A stretch of DNA of 64,000 bases from Lithospermum erythrorhizon (GCA_019722365.1 JADFUC010001633.1:104262-168261), one strand, 5' to 3'. Positions 13,304-27,259 are shown, numbered from the stretch's first letter. Program-made: numbers and translations. Notes: generated from the sequence alone by a model not told the origin.

Positions 13304-14465
13304 ATGTGTTGATTATTTCGTGGATTGGATTGTATGTGTTGTTTATGGGAGTTCATAGGTGTTTTTTGGGATGGAGTTGATTTCCGAGGCCCATTTTTGG
13401 TCATTTTTGATGTTTAGGGTGTCTTGTTGGTTGGGTTGGCATAGCATGATTTGTTGGCGGAGTTGTTGTTATATGTGTGGGGTTGTACTACTCGGTGTTT
13501 GTGTCTTTATACTACGGTATAAAGTGCGGAGTTGTTGATGTATGTGAGGTTAGCCGCTATCGGTATTGTACCTTATCTTTGTATAAGGTGAATGTATTCT
13601 TCGTGCCTCGTTACACGATTCGGTGATTGCTTATTTGATAACTGGGTTGATTGGAAGGTTGACTCGGTTTGTTTTGAGTCGATTGAGTTATGAGTGTGGA
13701 GTTAGGTAGTATTAGTGTTGTTGGCAAGGTTGTAGTGTTGGGTGAATTACAGTTTGCTTAGCGGTGTGCTTACCGTATTGGTAGAATAGAGAGTTGAGGA
13801 CTTATTTAGGTAGTTATTGCTATTTTGGGAAATGCCAGATTATCTTTGTTGAATGTCTTTATTCGAAATATTTATATCTAGTGGGCCGAGCCCCTATAAA
13901 TTATGCATTTGACAATGATTGCTCGGATGAGATTTTTATGAAGTGGTCATACATTTTGTACTTAGTATTTTTGATACCCATCTATCACATGCAAAACTAA
14001 TGATTTTTTAAGTTGCACCTAATGAGAGTGTGGGTTAATGCTCCACTCTTGAGATAAATATTTACTAAGCTTCGCCGGCTTACCCCCAGTATTATGACAT
14101 TTTCATTTAATGCAAGTTGTGGTGGGTATTTGTGGCATTTTTTCGAGCTTGTTAAGTGATCATGCCTTAGAGCCTAGGTGGCTTGACGGATGGCGATGAA
14201 TCCTCACGATCTCGTTGTTTTGGATTGTATTAGGTTATTTTTATTGTTTGTATTTTGGGATTTAGGACTAGGTTTGTATATTGACTTTTTTGTGCCAGTT
14301 TGTTTGTAGTATAATAAATAGTTTGTGTTGTGGTTAGGAGTACCACGATGAATCATTTTCTTAAAAAATGTCATTTTGAATGTGGTTTTGTTGTATTCAG
14401 TTTTATTATGAATAGGTGAGTTTGTAAAGTTAGTCGTCAAATCATTAGTGACTCATCTAAGTCTT
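12043..14465 (+). repeat. Gypsy A 5' LTR
   Basis: It starts TGAAATAACCCGTTACG, a start shared in near-identical form with the LTRs of B (18,343; 39,640) and, on the minus strand, C (60,484). The part from ~12,928 onward is repeated at 16,738-18,342, which defines it as an LTR. It contains a long TA microsatellite and palindromic tataagtgcgg-type blocks. The 3' boundary is fuzzy because the end has diverged. Confidence 0.75.
13257..13300. repeat. (TA)n microsatellite in gypsy A 5' LTR
   Basis: About 22 uninterrupted TA units. The same position in the 3' LTR copy holds a much longer, interrupted TA tract, so the array changed length after insertion. Confidence 0.97.
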
Positions 14466-14479
14466 TTCTTTGGGTTTTT

Positions 14480-16737
14480 AGGTAGGATTGAGGGTACTGC
14501 CGAGTAGATGCGTAGGTGACCCGTGCCACGAGAGGTGCCTGGCATGAACCGAGGGGGTACTAGGGTAGGGCCGGGGTGGCCGGGCCTTATTTGGTAGAGT
14601 TAATAGGCGAGTGAACTGGGACAACAAAGAGTTCCGGGGGTATCCACGATCCACTGAAATCGATCACATTTACTTGAGAGGATGAGTCGGATGGGGGATC
14701 ACGTGCATGCACAAATGTGACTCAGCAGGAGGGTTGAGGATTTCAATGTAAGCTCTTATTTGATTCACGAAGAGATCCACCCAAAGTTCTTTGGGTTGGT
14801 ACACCGATTGAGAAGCGTCGAGTTAAATTCAGGAACTTGAGGAGGCCATTTCGAGGCGATGGGCATTGAGGATGAGCTAAGAGTCGGGTTCGCCACCCTC
14901 TGTTTGCATAAGAGTCTTCGTGATTTGGCCCAGGTAATCTACAGTTTATCTCTAAGCTGCTAGAGGGAGAGGATCCGATGTCTAGGGAGGCGCTTTGTGG
15001 CGTATTCGAGGTATTGCAGTACCTATATGGCCGCCTTAGAGAAGGACTGATTCGATGATTGAGGGTGGGCGATTTATTGATAGGTCACGAGGCGATTTTT
15101 GCCAGGTTATGTCACTTGCTTCCAGCTGTACACCCAGCGTGGAGAAGAAATTACGATTCCGTGTGAGATGAATACAGGAATCATACAAAGGCTATCATTG
15201 TTGACCGCTTTGATTTTTCATGATTTGAGGAATGTCTTTGCTTTGATGAAGGTTGAGATAGGATTAATTTGAGCCTGTTGTGAGGGAAAAGAGAGAGGCG
15301 GCAAGGGAGATAGTTGAACTAATGGACCTTCTAGTAAGATTTGAGGAGGGTGGTCAGCCGGACTCGTCAGTCGAGAGCCATTTAGGTGCACAGGTTCGTC
15401 CGGGTTATTCGGCTTGACTTCTTACGCATGGGCTTTCTGCTAGATCTGGTGGGCCTGGGGAGGTATCTCAGAGTTAAAGTGGTGCAGGTATTTTCGTTGT
15501 GGCGGTAGTCCATATCATAAAGTTAGCCGGGAGAGGAGATGCTGCATTACCGTTATCAGTGACATGGACATATTACGGGGATTGTCCTCTGATACACAAA
15601 ATTACAGTGGTAAGTGCCATCAATGATGCAGTTCACAGGGAGGTGGATATTAGGGGGAGTAGAATTGGGCCTTCTGGAGGCCGGTGAGGCCAGGGAGGTC
15701 GTGGAGTTGGAAATAGCCCGGTGGCGTTATTCTTTGGACCTAATTCAGTGGTGTAGGAAATTTGGGTGTTGTCAGTATTTGTAGTTACTCACCGAGAACT
15801 CGGGACTACCAGTGGTGAAAGCGGTACTCTACTTGTAGCCAAGGTTAAAAGCTAAAGTCTTACATTTTGATTGGAGCTACTCAATTTCTTTCATATCTAC
15901 GAAACATATTCCTATAACTAGAAACTCTTGCCGTACCACGCGGTGAAGTTTGTTAAGGTTGATGGGGTACTTAGAAGCTGTCCACCCAAAGTGGCTGAGA
16001 ATCAATGTACGGAGATAGATCACGTCCTTTTTAAGAGATGTATGATTTTGACCTTATTTTGGGGATGGATTGGTTAGGAAGACATCATGTAGTGATAGAT
16101 TGTCATCTTAAGAAGATTGAAATATCTAGTCTTGGAAAATCTAAGATCTTTTTCCTAGGTGATAGAAAAATTCTTTCCTCTTGCCTCATTTCTGCTTTAG
16201 TTGCCCATAAGATGTTGAGATCGGGATGTGTTGGTTATCTTGCCCATGTTGTTGACACAAGTAAGGAGGGGATTGAACTAAGAGAGGTGCGTGTGGTAAG
16301 GTATGTCGGCGTGTTTCTGAGAGTTTGGGACTTCACTCCACGTGGCAGGAGGTGGAGTTCCATATAGGGTACTTCTACGAGGTACTACTCCGATTTCTGG
16401 CACCTTATAGAATGGCTCACGAGTTGAAGGAGTTGAGAGACTCAATTGCAAGAATTGTTACAGATAAAGGGATTCGTTCGCGACCATGTAAGTTCACCTT
16501 AGGGGTGCTCTGTTTTGTTTATCCAAGAAGAAGGATGGATCTCTGCGGTTGTGTATTAATTATAGGCAGTTGAACAAGGTAACAATTAGGAATCGATGTC
16601 CGTTGCCTAGGATTGATGATCTGTTTGATCAATTGAGGGATGCCCGTGTATTTTCTAAGATTGACTTGAGGTCAAGTTATCATCAGTTGAGGATTAAGGA
16701 GGATGATATCAAAAGTCGGCCGAAAATGAGGAATTAA
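14480..16737 (+). pseudogene. Gypsy A gag-protease-RT remnant
   Basis: A degraded Ty3/gypsy polyprotein. Gag-like sequence starts ~14,500. A decayed zinc-knuckle region lies at ~15,490-15,610 (ending DCPLIHK in the intact family; here GDCPLIHK). The region after the protease active site is clear at 16,038-16,130 (MYDFDLILGMDWLGRHHVVI). The start of RT is at ~16,405-16,720 ([49 protein letters not shown]). The reading then ends abruptly at 16,737, where LTR sequence begins. The RT catalytic block, RNase H and integrase are missing. Many stops and frame changes are present. Confidence 0.85.
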
Positions 16738-17057
16738 ATGGTTGAAGTTTTGTTGTTTTATTTGTCGGTTCTTGTGGGATAATAATATTTTCCACTAAAT
16801 TGTGCTTGTAACTAAAATATGTTAAGGTTGGATAGTTAAAACTTAAATGTGATAAAGGTTAAAGTGCGAAGTAGAGGCTATTAATTGTAAATTTTTGGGT
16901 ATGTGTGATTAGGCGCGGATCATAGGAAGAGACACGTGGACTAAGTAAATTGAGCGATATTATGTTGTTAGCCAATGTGAGTGTTATCTCACGCAGTTGT
17001 AGATTAATTTACTTTTTAGAGTATGAATGTATTTGCCAATGAAGTTGCATGAGCATG

Positions 17058-17164
<107 letters not shown>

Positions 17165-17368
17165 TATTAATGTGTATTAATGTTGATTATTTGAGTAGTT
17201 GGATTGTATGTGTTGTTTATGGGATTCATAGGTGTTTTGAGATGAGTTGATTTCCAGGACTGTTTTGGTCATTTTGATGTTTAGGGTGTCTTGTTGGTTG
17301 GATTGGCATAGCATGAGTTGTTGAGGAGTTGTTGATATATGTGTGGGTTGTACTACCCGGTGTTGTGC

Positions 17369-17450
17369 CTTATACTACGGTATAAGTGCGGAGTTGTTGA
17401 TGTATGTGAGTTGTGCTATCCGGTATTGTACCTTATACTCCGGTATAAGG
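17369..17450 (+). repeat. Paired palindromes in gypsy A LTR
   Basis: Two short inverted repeats about 62 bp apart: 17,369-17,386 (arms cttatac/gtataag) and 17,431-17,450 (arms ccttatac/gtataagg with a 4-base loop). Decayed forms are at ~13,505-13,600 in the 5' LTR and related ones in the LTR of gypsy C at 58,751-58,923. Confidence 0.75.
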
Positions 17451-17558
17451 TGGTGTATTTGCTTCGTACCTCGTTACGATTCGGTGATAGCTTATGTCGA
17501 CGGGCATAAGTTTCTCTACTTGGGGTTGTAGTTGATTATATGCGTAGTTGTAGAAAAC

Positions 17559-17625
17559 CGGATATGAGTTGATATGAGTTGATACGAGTTGATATGAGTT
17601 GATTGAGTTGACTCAGTTGTTTGAG
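17559..17625 (+). repeat. Short tandem repeat (gatatgagtt)n
   Basis: About five imperfect copies of a 10-11 bp unit of the gatatgagtt type in A's 3' LTR, expanded relative to the 5' LTR copy near 13,640-13,690. Confidence 0.75.
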
Positions 17626-18337
17626 TCGATTGAGTTGTAGTGTGGAGTTGAGTAGTATTAGTGTTGTTGGCAGGGTTTAGCGAGTGTTAGATTGAATTAC
17701 AGTTGTATAGTCATAGGGTATTTACCATGTTGTTGATAGAATAGAGGTTGTGGACTTGACTTTGGAATGTTTTTATTGCTGTTTTTGGGAAATGCATGAT
17801 TATCTTTGTTGAATGTCCTTTATTCGAAATATTTATATCTAGTGGACGAGCCTATAAATTATGCATTTTGACAATGATTGCACGGATGATTTTTATATGA
17901 TGGCCATACATTGTATAACATTTTGAAATACCCATCTATCCTATGCAAAACTAACGTTTTTAAAAATTACACTAATCGAGGAGTTGTGGGTTAATGTCAC
18001 TCTTGAGATAAATATTTACTAAGCCAGCGACTTACACCACAGTCGCTATGGGCGGCATTTCATTTATTGCCGGGTTGACGAGGTGGTCTTGTAGCATTTC
18101 GAGCTTGTTGGCGGTGATCGTGCGCTTAGAGGCTAAAGTGGCGGCGGGTGGCGGTAGATCCTCACGATCTCGTTGTTTTGGATTGTATTCGAGTTATTTT
18201 TTATTGTTGTATTTTGGGATTTCGGACTGAGTTGCTTATATTGACTTTTGTACTTGGTTGTTTGTAGTATATTGGTTGTATTGTGTAGTTAGGAAATACC
18301 ACGATGGATCTTTTCTTAAAAATGTCATTTTGAATGT

Positions 18338-18342
18338 AGTTT
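18338..18342. repeat. Target-site duplication of gypsy B (left)
   Basis: AGTTT immediately before the TG of the B 5' LTR; the identical AGTTT at 41,787-41,791 follows the CA of its 3' LTR. Confidence 0.85.
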
Positions 18343-20638
18343 TGCAATAACCCGTTACATCAAGCGGTTTTTGTTAAATTATATTTGCTCGGTGTTGGTA
18401 GGACCAGAGATAAAATATCAATAATTTCGGAGCCAGGTAAATCCTCTCGAGGCGTGTATAGAGATAGTAGTAATATATGCCTCGTGGGGAATAACCACAA
18501 TTGAAATCGGTTTCATTAAAGATTTATATGCGAAGTGGAAATTAACTTCGAAGCCGAGAGCGGGGCTTAATTTTCCCCTCACAAATATCTCACCAAACTA
18601 CTTATCCGCTTTTCATTCATCATCTTAAATCACAAAATCATTTCCCCTCTTCCCGTTTGGCGAGATCCTTCCCTCCCCACTTGATTTTTTTCTTCATTTC
18701 TTCATCATCTTAGAAGCTTTTTTGGCCCCTAATTTTTTGGAGAGTTTCCCTCGTCATCCTCGTTTTTAGGTAGAAAGATCGGGGCCACTTTAGGTATTTA
18801 AGCTGAGTCTTGAAGATGTTGATTTTTTGTTACTTGAGTTGACCTTGGGTTTTGAAGTTGATAATGGTATAGAATCGTAGTAATTTAGATTATGATATAA
18901 AAGTGAGTAACAATCGATTTATAGGGGTTTGAAATGTGTTGAGGGATGTCGTTGAAACTTCGTTACAGGTTTTGTTAGAAACTTTTTCAAAAGCGGTTTT
19001 AATATAGTATAAGTGTACTCTTGGACTTTTATTTATAGTTGTTTTTGAGGTGAAGTTGTGAGTTTATATATATGAGTTAGAGAATATTAGGATCAAATGA
19101 ATTTTGGCTGGTTTGAGTAGTTAAATGGGTTTTTGAGATTAAATATGGTTAGAAATGGGATGAGTAGTTGTTAATACTCCAGAATTTATGGTTTTGAAAC
19201 TTCAGTAATTGGAATTTCAATCATTAAAATGGAAGTTTATGAACTTAAAGTTGGGAGGTAATGTTATAATGGGAACTTTTCGTTTGGGTTATTTTTGGGA
19301 GTATAAATATGAGACAAAATATATAAATTAGAATGCTATATTCTTAGTTGCTTGTATATTATAAGTAGTAATTATAATTTTGAATGCTTGTTTAGGCGTT
19401 GATCGTGGGAAAGTGCATTGTTGTGATTAGTGGAGTTTTGTATAGCTAGCGAGGTGAGTATCTATCTCAACAGATTGTTGATTAACTACTTGATAGCAGG
19501 ATATGTGTGTGTGTATGTGTATGTATATGATTTTTGTGTTAGATTATATGTTGAGTTTTGCATTGTGGGTTGAGTTGTTGGGTTGTGTATGTGGTCTCAT
19601 AGGTCGTATAGGTGTTTTGAGGTGATGTTAGATGCATTATTAGGAAGAAGAGTTGTATAGGGTTGAGTGGTGTTGTTGAGTTGTATTATCCGATTATTTG
19701 CATATACCTCATTTAAGTCGCGGTGTTTAGCCGTGCCTTGTTGCGATTCGGGTGATAGCTTAGCAGGCCAGACTAAGTTTTTGCTCCTATGAGGTTGAGG
19801 TTAAGATTATATATGCGCATTAGCTGTAGAAATCCGGACTTATATTGAGTTGTTTGGTGATGAGTTGATAAAATTTGTTGAGTTGTTGAGTTGATAAAGG
19901 GATTGTTGAGTTGTTGAGTTTGTGATGTAAATCGTTGTCGGTTGATAAAGTCAGTGATTGTTGTGTATTATTGCAGTCTTTCTTGGAAATGTCACGAATG
20001 TGTTGAGATTTGTCATTATTTTGGAATCGTATACTGGTGAATTTATGAACATCACGAAATGATAATGATAATATGAAATTGTCAATGACTTTATATTAAG
20101 ATGCTAAGTTGAATAATAACTACATGTACTACTTAACTATTGTATGCGATATCAACTAGTTGAAGGTACCTTATCGTGATTGAGTTCATTTCATTCTTGG
20201 AATATTTATTATTCACTAAGCTTACTTAACTTACGCCCCTAATGTCGCTATAGGCGGCAATTTCATTCTAGTTGACGAGGTGGTGTTGTTTCCGTCTTGG
20301 GCTTATTCGGTGGTGTGCTAGAGCTTAGGTGGCCAGCGAGGTGGCGATTGATCCTCTGATCTCACAATTTTGTTTGAATTATGTAGTTAGTTTATCTATA
20401 CTATGGTTATTGTTTTGGGATTTATGGTACATTGTATGTTGATTTTTTGTACTTAGGAGATATATTTGTATTTTATTTGCCATGATTGTTCTTTTCTTAA
20501 AAAACTATTTTTCTGTTGCATATTATTTTATTGGGTTGTTTGAGGTGTCTTTTGAAATTTGAGTTATAAATTCGTTGTTGACTAGGGTGTCGAGGATTTG
20601 GGGACGGTTAACCTCAGAGTAAACTTGGGGTCGTTACA
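18343..20638 (+). repeat. Gypsy B 5' LTR
   Basis: 2296 bp, TG...CA, homologous along its length to 39,640-41,786. It is slightly longer than the 3' LTR owing to many small indels. A short gttgagttgttgag-type tandem repeat lies at ~19,845-19,930. Confidence 0.88.
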
Positions 20639-20779
20639 ATTTTAATTATCGGAGAGTAGATTTTCATGTTCTTTTGGTTATGCAATGGTTATGTTAATAC
20701 ATACCGGGTTGTGTTCTTTGGGTTATACGGTTGAGTCTTTTAGTCTAAGTCTTTCTTTCATTTTTAAAGTGACTAGAAA

Positions 20780-23700
20780 TTTTGAGGATGCTACCAAGAT
20801 GCGGAGCCAGCGTAGAGGGACCCGTCTGCCGCGGGAGGTGCACAGCATGTTAGACCCGAGGGGTACTAGAGTAGATCTAGAGGGGGCGTGCGGAATCAGG
20901 TTGTGGGGCCGAGTGAGCCCAGTGTGGAGCAACAGAGTTCCGGAGTACACCCTGATTTCCCAGTTGACCCTGTTGTTGGGGATGAGTTACATGTTGAGGA
21001 GGATTTGGCATGGTGGATGGTAGTCAGTGAGGAGGGCGATAGTCGAGTAAGCTTTTTGGCCAGGTTCTGAGAGGAATCCCCAAAGTTCCCTTGGGTGGGT
21101 TAACCGATTGAGTCACGATCGAGTTTATTAGAGGTTTGGAGACCATTTTGAGGCAAGTGGTGAGGGAATTCAGTTTGTCACTTACATTTGCCTTAGAGTC
21201 TTCGCGATTGGTAGAGATGACTTCCCGGTATCTCACATTTGCTAGAGGGAGGACCGAGGTGACTTGGGGCGTTGTTCGAGAGAGGGTATTACATGAGTAC
21301 CCAGCCGTTTTGCTTTAGAGAGGGATCTGTTTTTGATATTTCGGGGTGATCGATGCATTGAGGAGTGCGAGGCGATTTAGTGAGTTATGTAAATGCAGCT
21401 TCCAGGCAGCCCACCCGATCGAGGTAGAGGATTCCACAGATTCGAGATGGGAGATTCGACACCCATATATAACTTTGTGACTTTCACGGTTTCCACGAGT
21501 TGAGAACAACTGCATTGAAAGTAGAGATGGAATTAGGCTTGAGGCCGGAGGGGTCGAGAGGGTCGATGGGAGGCGGATTGTGCAGTGGATCATCTAGTTT
21601 GAGGTTGAGGGGGAGGACGCTTCGGCCAGGCTCGTCATTTCAAGTGACTTCTTCAGATTACAGGATGTCAGGATCACGGTGGATCTCGGAAGGGTGTAAA
21701 TAGGGGTTCCGGCGACATTCGATGTTTCCGTTGTGGGTAGATGGGTCATAGGAGGTCGAGTTAGCCGGGAGAGAGAGATGATTTGTTTTTCGATGTCGTG
21801 ATGCGGACACATTGCAATTGTCCTCGGTATTCAGTGGGGAGGCGGTGAGTCCCATCTTCACGGTAGGTCCTGGGAGGAGGGTATCCCATGGGAGCCGGGA
21901 GGAGGACTATTTGGAGACCGCGGAGGTCAGGGTCGGGTCGAGGTCTCGGAGTTAGATTACCGAGGGGGAGGCGCGGGCGTGTGGCGACCCCGAGGCTGGT
22001 CTTTGGAAGAGCAGGAATAATGCCGTTACCGGCGGGGAGGCCTTTGGATACTCTAGGAGTAGAGTAGCCAATTTACCTTGTTGTTATATGTAATCACGGA
22101 GGCTAGGGTACTTTTTTGATTAAGGAGCTACCCGTTCTTTTTATTTTCGGAGTTTTGTGGATATCTTACCTTTATGTCGAGGAGTCTTTACTTGTTCCCT
22201 TAATATTGCAGTTGGGGAGGTCGGTTGAGTTAAGCATGTATATAGAGATTTTCCCTTAAGGAGTATGAGTAATCAATTGTTAGTTGTGGATCTACTTCCA
22301 TTTGAATTAGTAGATTTTGATCTTATCTTAGGAATGGGTAGTTGGGGAGACATCACGCCAAAATTAGCTGCCACCGCAAAGGAGAGATTATTTTGCTGAG
22401 TCGAGGGTGAAACCCGATGTTGTGTTTAGGGGAGATAGGAAGATGCCGCCATCAAGTTTTTATTTCGGCATTGGAGCCAGGGAAGTTGATGAAGAAAGGT
22501 TGTCTTCAGGTGGCTTGGGGTATGTGAGTAGAGCTTGGAGAGAGAGAGGAGAAACGGGTTAAGAGGATGTCTGCGAGTTGTCCGTGGTATGTCGATGTTT
22601 TTCGGGAGGAGTTGCCGGGTTTACCACCCCGAGGGAGAGAGAAGTGGAATTTGCGATTCCCAAAAGGGGTAGTTAAGTGCTGCGCTTGTCTGTGTGCCAT
22701 ATAGAATGGCTCCAACGAGTTGAGAGAGTTAGAGAACTCGGTTGCAAAGGCTACTTAAAGAAGAGGGGTTTGTCATGCAGTGTTTCTCCGTAAAGAGGTG
22801 CACCGGTTACGTTTGTGAAAAGAAATGAATGCGTTAGCGAGGTTGGCCTTGACTACGGTGATTGAATAAAGTGACCGCCGATACTTACATTATCCGTTGC
22901 GATGATAGATGATTTATTTGACGATTGAGAGGTGCGAGTATTTTCGAAGATTGATTTGAGATCCGGGTACTACGATTGAGGATCAAGGAGAATTCAAACA
23001 TTCAATCCCGGCCTTTCGATCGAGTGCTGGAGCACTACTTGGAGTTTATGGTAATGCCGTTTGGGTTGACTAATGCACCCGGCCCGGCGTTCATGGATTT
23101 AATAGAACCGGAGTATTTAGGGAGTTCACGGATAATTGTGATTGTGTTTATTGATGATATTACGATTTACTCGGTGATGCGGGAGGAGCCACACGAGAGA
23201 CATGCGGATTGTGTTGGAGACATTGAGGCAACGCAATTGTCACTATTAAGTTTAGTAAATGTAGTCGGTTGGAGAAAGAAAATGCAGTTCTTGGGCCTTG
23301 TTATATCCGGTAAAGGTATTTGTGTAGACCCTCAGAAGGTGGAGGCTGTGAGTAATTTAGGGAGCGACCTACAGAATTGTAGCGGCCGAGGTGAGGAGTT
23401 TCTTAAGGTTTAGCCTTCATTATTCTGGGGAGGGTTTATCGAGGAATTTCGTTGATTGCGACTCCGGCGACCAAGTTGGCTAGGAAAGGGAGTTCCCATA
23501 ACTGGGACAAGTTGTGAGAGGTGTTTCAAAGACTTAAAAGCAATTGACTCTGCACGGTTTTTAAAAGCTCCTACCGTCGAATTAAAGGAGGTTTAAGTGA
23601 TACATAGTGATGCTTCGCACCCACGGATTGGGTGGTGTCATAGATACGAGAATGGGGAGAGTGATTGCTTATCTTCTCGGCGATTGAGAATCCATAGAGG

Positions 23701-24020
23701 AGAAACTACCCGATCCATGATCTTGAGTTGGCGGCCGAATGTTTTTGCGTTAAAGTTGTGGGCATTACTTGTATGGGGTTAGATGCGGTTTTCAACGATC
23801 ACAAAAGTCCACGCTTTGGAGGATATGTAGCCGGGCTTGCGTTAAGGTTTCTCGGGGAGTTGGGAGGACGAGTTGCCCTAAGATGGAGTTCGCATATAAT
23901 AACGGTTTTCATGCTAGTATTCGAGATGCACCATTGAGCCGTTGTATGGCGAAGTGTGGGACTCCGATTTGTTGGAGCAAAGTGGGAGAGAGAAAGCTAT
24001 CGTTCCGGGTTAGTTGAAGT
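20780..24020 (+). pseudogene. Gypsy B gag-pol remnant, interrupted
   Basis: Gag-like start at ~20,800 (MRSQRRGTRLPREV, close to A's 14,510 region). A decayed zinc-knuckle region is at ~21,790-21,830 and protease remains at ~22,310-22,390. RT remains at 22,700-23,350 include FMVMPFGLTNAP (~23,045), the catalytic VFIDDITIYS (~23,145) and QFLGLVISGKGICVDPQKVE (~23,285). RNase H remains (IHSDASHPRIGW at 23,600; FALKLWALLVWG to 23,782) run almost straight into the integrase C-terminal part (KMEFAYNNGFHASI at ~23,880; PICWSKVGERKL at ~23,965). The HHCC and DDE parts of integrase are therefore deleted near 23,825. Stops and frameshifts are frequent. The LARD array follows from ~24,024. Confidence 0.85.
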
Positions 24021-24023
24021 TCG

Positions 24024-27000
24024 TGCGGAAGCTCGCCCAATTAGGCCCCACGAGGTTAGGGACCATAAATCAACTTGAATGTCAGGTCACCGATGGATCA
24101 CAATAGCAAAACGGCACATTTAACAAGAAAAATAAAATAATACAACTCGTCCATCGGGTGAACTTAACCAACACCACTGACCAGCGAAAAATAATAATAC
24201 AAATACAACATCAAACAACGGGTTTCTGACATACCAATTGTATATACAATAAAAACTCAAGAAAATAAAGAAATATATTTGTGGAAGTCTTTAAAGTCAC
24301 CATCGCCATCTTCACGTGAATTGCGTAGCTACTCGGCCAAAAGCATCTAGGTCATCCCACATGACAACCCCTAGGCATGAGCCGCCCGCCCATCGGGGGA
24401 ATAGGGGAATTGACTATGGTGAGTGAATACAAATATCACGAGTAATCCACAGCGTACACACAAGGATAACTCAAGTTCTTCTATCTAACAACTATACACC
24501 AAAAGTATTGCATATATTTTTTCTATGCTACTCTCAACGCAGTAAATCTTTTCTTAATGGCTTTTCCAACTAACGCGATAAACCCGCTTTCCGTCAACCA
24601 CTTACTGCGCGGTACAACTTAATCACAGGAAATATCTAATATCTGACTACAACACACAACAAATCGGCGTACAACTCAATATTTCATAACTTAGGACACC
24701 CACCATACATACAATCTCCACACCCCAAAACCTACACAACTCAATTAACTATCTATAGTTCACCTTAAAGATATTACTCAAATCATGATCACGCTTTTAT
24801 TTATTCCTTGAAATATTTCATGGAATCTCACATTTGTTTTTCATTATCTTAATACAACTAAACGACATATATCTTAAATCAAGATAACCCTAAGCATCGA
24901 ATTATCTCCCCAAATTCCTCATTTGTTATATTGAACTTATTCACCTTAAACGGTATCAAGCATTGTTGATTGGATCATAACTTATATATACCAACACATT
25001 TCAGATCTAATTTTCCACCATGCTTAAAATATCACATCAACATCGTCATATAATGAGCATAAACTTCGGTTTACTTAATGTTTTTTGTACCCTCTTTGTT
25101 CTCATTCAAATGTTATCGCCATCAATCAACTCAACTTTTTAACCTTGAAGAATACAACGTTGAATACCAACCTAGGATCCACAAGGAAATCGATAATATG
25201 AACCATAATCAACTGACCTTAATTAGAGCATGTTAAATTAAGCAGCCTCTGAAATGTAATCAATGCAATATCCATACGCTTGATAAATGAGTCATAAAAG
25301 TATATAAATGAATCATAAAACATATCCAACACCAAAAATTGTAAACAACATATAGCTACAACCAAATAGACTCCAACTGGCGACCTAGAAACTGACGCGG
25401 CTACTGACTATGCAACCAACCCACTCGATGGGCACCGACAACTCCATGACTCCGTCCAGCCTTGATCAATGAAGTATCAACTCAACAGCTCCAGCAATGA
25501 GTGTCAACTCCAGCAATGAGTGTCAACTCAACAGCTCAACAAGGTGTCAACTCCAGCAACCCTACAACTCGATATAAGTCCGGTTCTACAACTAATGGCA
25601 TATAATCAAGCCTCAACTGCGGGGAGAAACATGCCCGTCGACGCAAGCTATCACACCCGGGTCGTAGCGAGATGCAGACAATCACCCGAATCGTTTACTA
25701 GAATGCGAGGCAACTCACCAAATGCATTACTAGGAGCGAAGCAAGATGCGGGACAAATGACTCAAGCGAAGACACTTGTCAACTCGGCCCGACAACATCG
25801 ATTCATATACAACTCTTCCTAATACGACTCGGCGCCCACCACAAGAAACATCTATCGACTCGTAGGACCGACACAAACCCGGCCACGAGGAAATAGCAAC
25901 TTTCATGCAAAAACACAAAAATCATATACATTCTGAGGAGGCAAATACAACCCAGCCAAAGCACACAATCGGCTATATATATATGCCAACCAACACATCT
26001 ACGCATCTCATCTCGTATAGTGGAATAGCGGTGAACATCCTCGAAGACAGCAACCAAATTACAACAACGTATACTTATACATGTTGCGATATTAAAACTC
26101 CCGTGAGATTAGTACTCACATGGCCACAAGCTAAATAAAACTCCGGCTCAATCTAGCAGCGGACCTTTTACCCCATGATCAACGCCTAAAAACATTTAGA
26201 AATTATAATTTACTACTTATAACACAACTAATACTTAACATTCTTACTTACCAAAAGCATACTTCAATCTGCCCAATATTTAACAAGTTCCCCGACAACC
26301 TTATTCCAACTTAAGTTCATGACCTTTCTATTAATGATCGAGTTCAATTACTAGTTTCAAAGGTCCTAACGTTCCGATATTAACAACTAATCATCAAATT
26401 CTAATCATCTTTAATCTCAAATCGATGCGCTATCAGCTTACAAAGGCTTCGTAATATCGAACATTCTCTAATCACCTCAAAATCACAACTTACACCTCAA
26501 TGAGCCTAATCGAGTCAAAAGTACACTTATCGTTTTAAAAGCATACATTTTAGAAAAACTCTACAAAAGTCAACAAAGTCAACTATATTCCTCGGCATTT
26601 TTCAACCCATGTCGATAATTATCAAGCATTTATCACGATAATCTAAAGCTTATATGGCAATTCTATAACATAATAAACGCACTTATAGCTCAAAATTCAA
26701 CTCAAATTCTCAAAAGTCTTTGACATCCTGCAACTCAAGAAATACTCCAAAAGATTTGAACTTTCTTACCTCAAAGGCGTAGAGAATGTCTGGGAATCTC
26801 GAGAAAGTTTCGGGACCAAAGCTCGCCAAATGAGGAAGAAAATTGAAAAAAATTTTGAGGTGAAACTTAAGGGGAATTTCGGCCATTAAGATGGAGGAAG
26901 AAGAAGATTATTTGGATGATGATGACGGCTAAGCAAGGATAGGAAATATAAAAAGGTCTCGTGGGGTCCAGCATAAAAATATCTCGAAACGCTTTCTCGT

Positions 27001-27259
27001 TCGGTTTTCGGCTTAATTTCTCGTCCCTCGGTTTAACAACCTGACTCAACATAAATTTAACCCAACCCCAAATAATAATATCATTCCATTTCAATTAAAA
27101 CTTTAAAATCCTCAAAGCCGAAATATACTACGACCGACCGATTTCTTTTTGTATTTGACTATTAGAAACTCCGATTTTTTTTTTTTTTTTTTCAAATACT
27201 CTACCGAGCAACTAGTATACTATTTCAATAATATTGAAATGCGGAGCAGGTTATTCTGA
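24024..27259 (-). repeat. LARD LTR copy 1 (3'-most on the minus strand)
   Basis: Homologous to copies 2 and 3. Landmarks: gatggatcacaatag (~24,092), the bipartite aactcaacagctc/gagtgtcaactc tandem segment (25,470-25,560), and cttacctcaaaggcgtagagaatgtc-type sequence (~26,767). There is a 15-18 base T run at ~27,175-27,192 near the LTR start. The left end is blurred. Confidence 0.8.

Noticed and set aside
13155..13404. Open frames with IYIYIYIY peptides on both strands
   Set aside because: Translations of the TA microsatellite.
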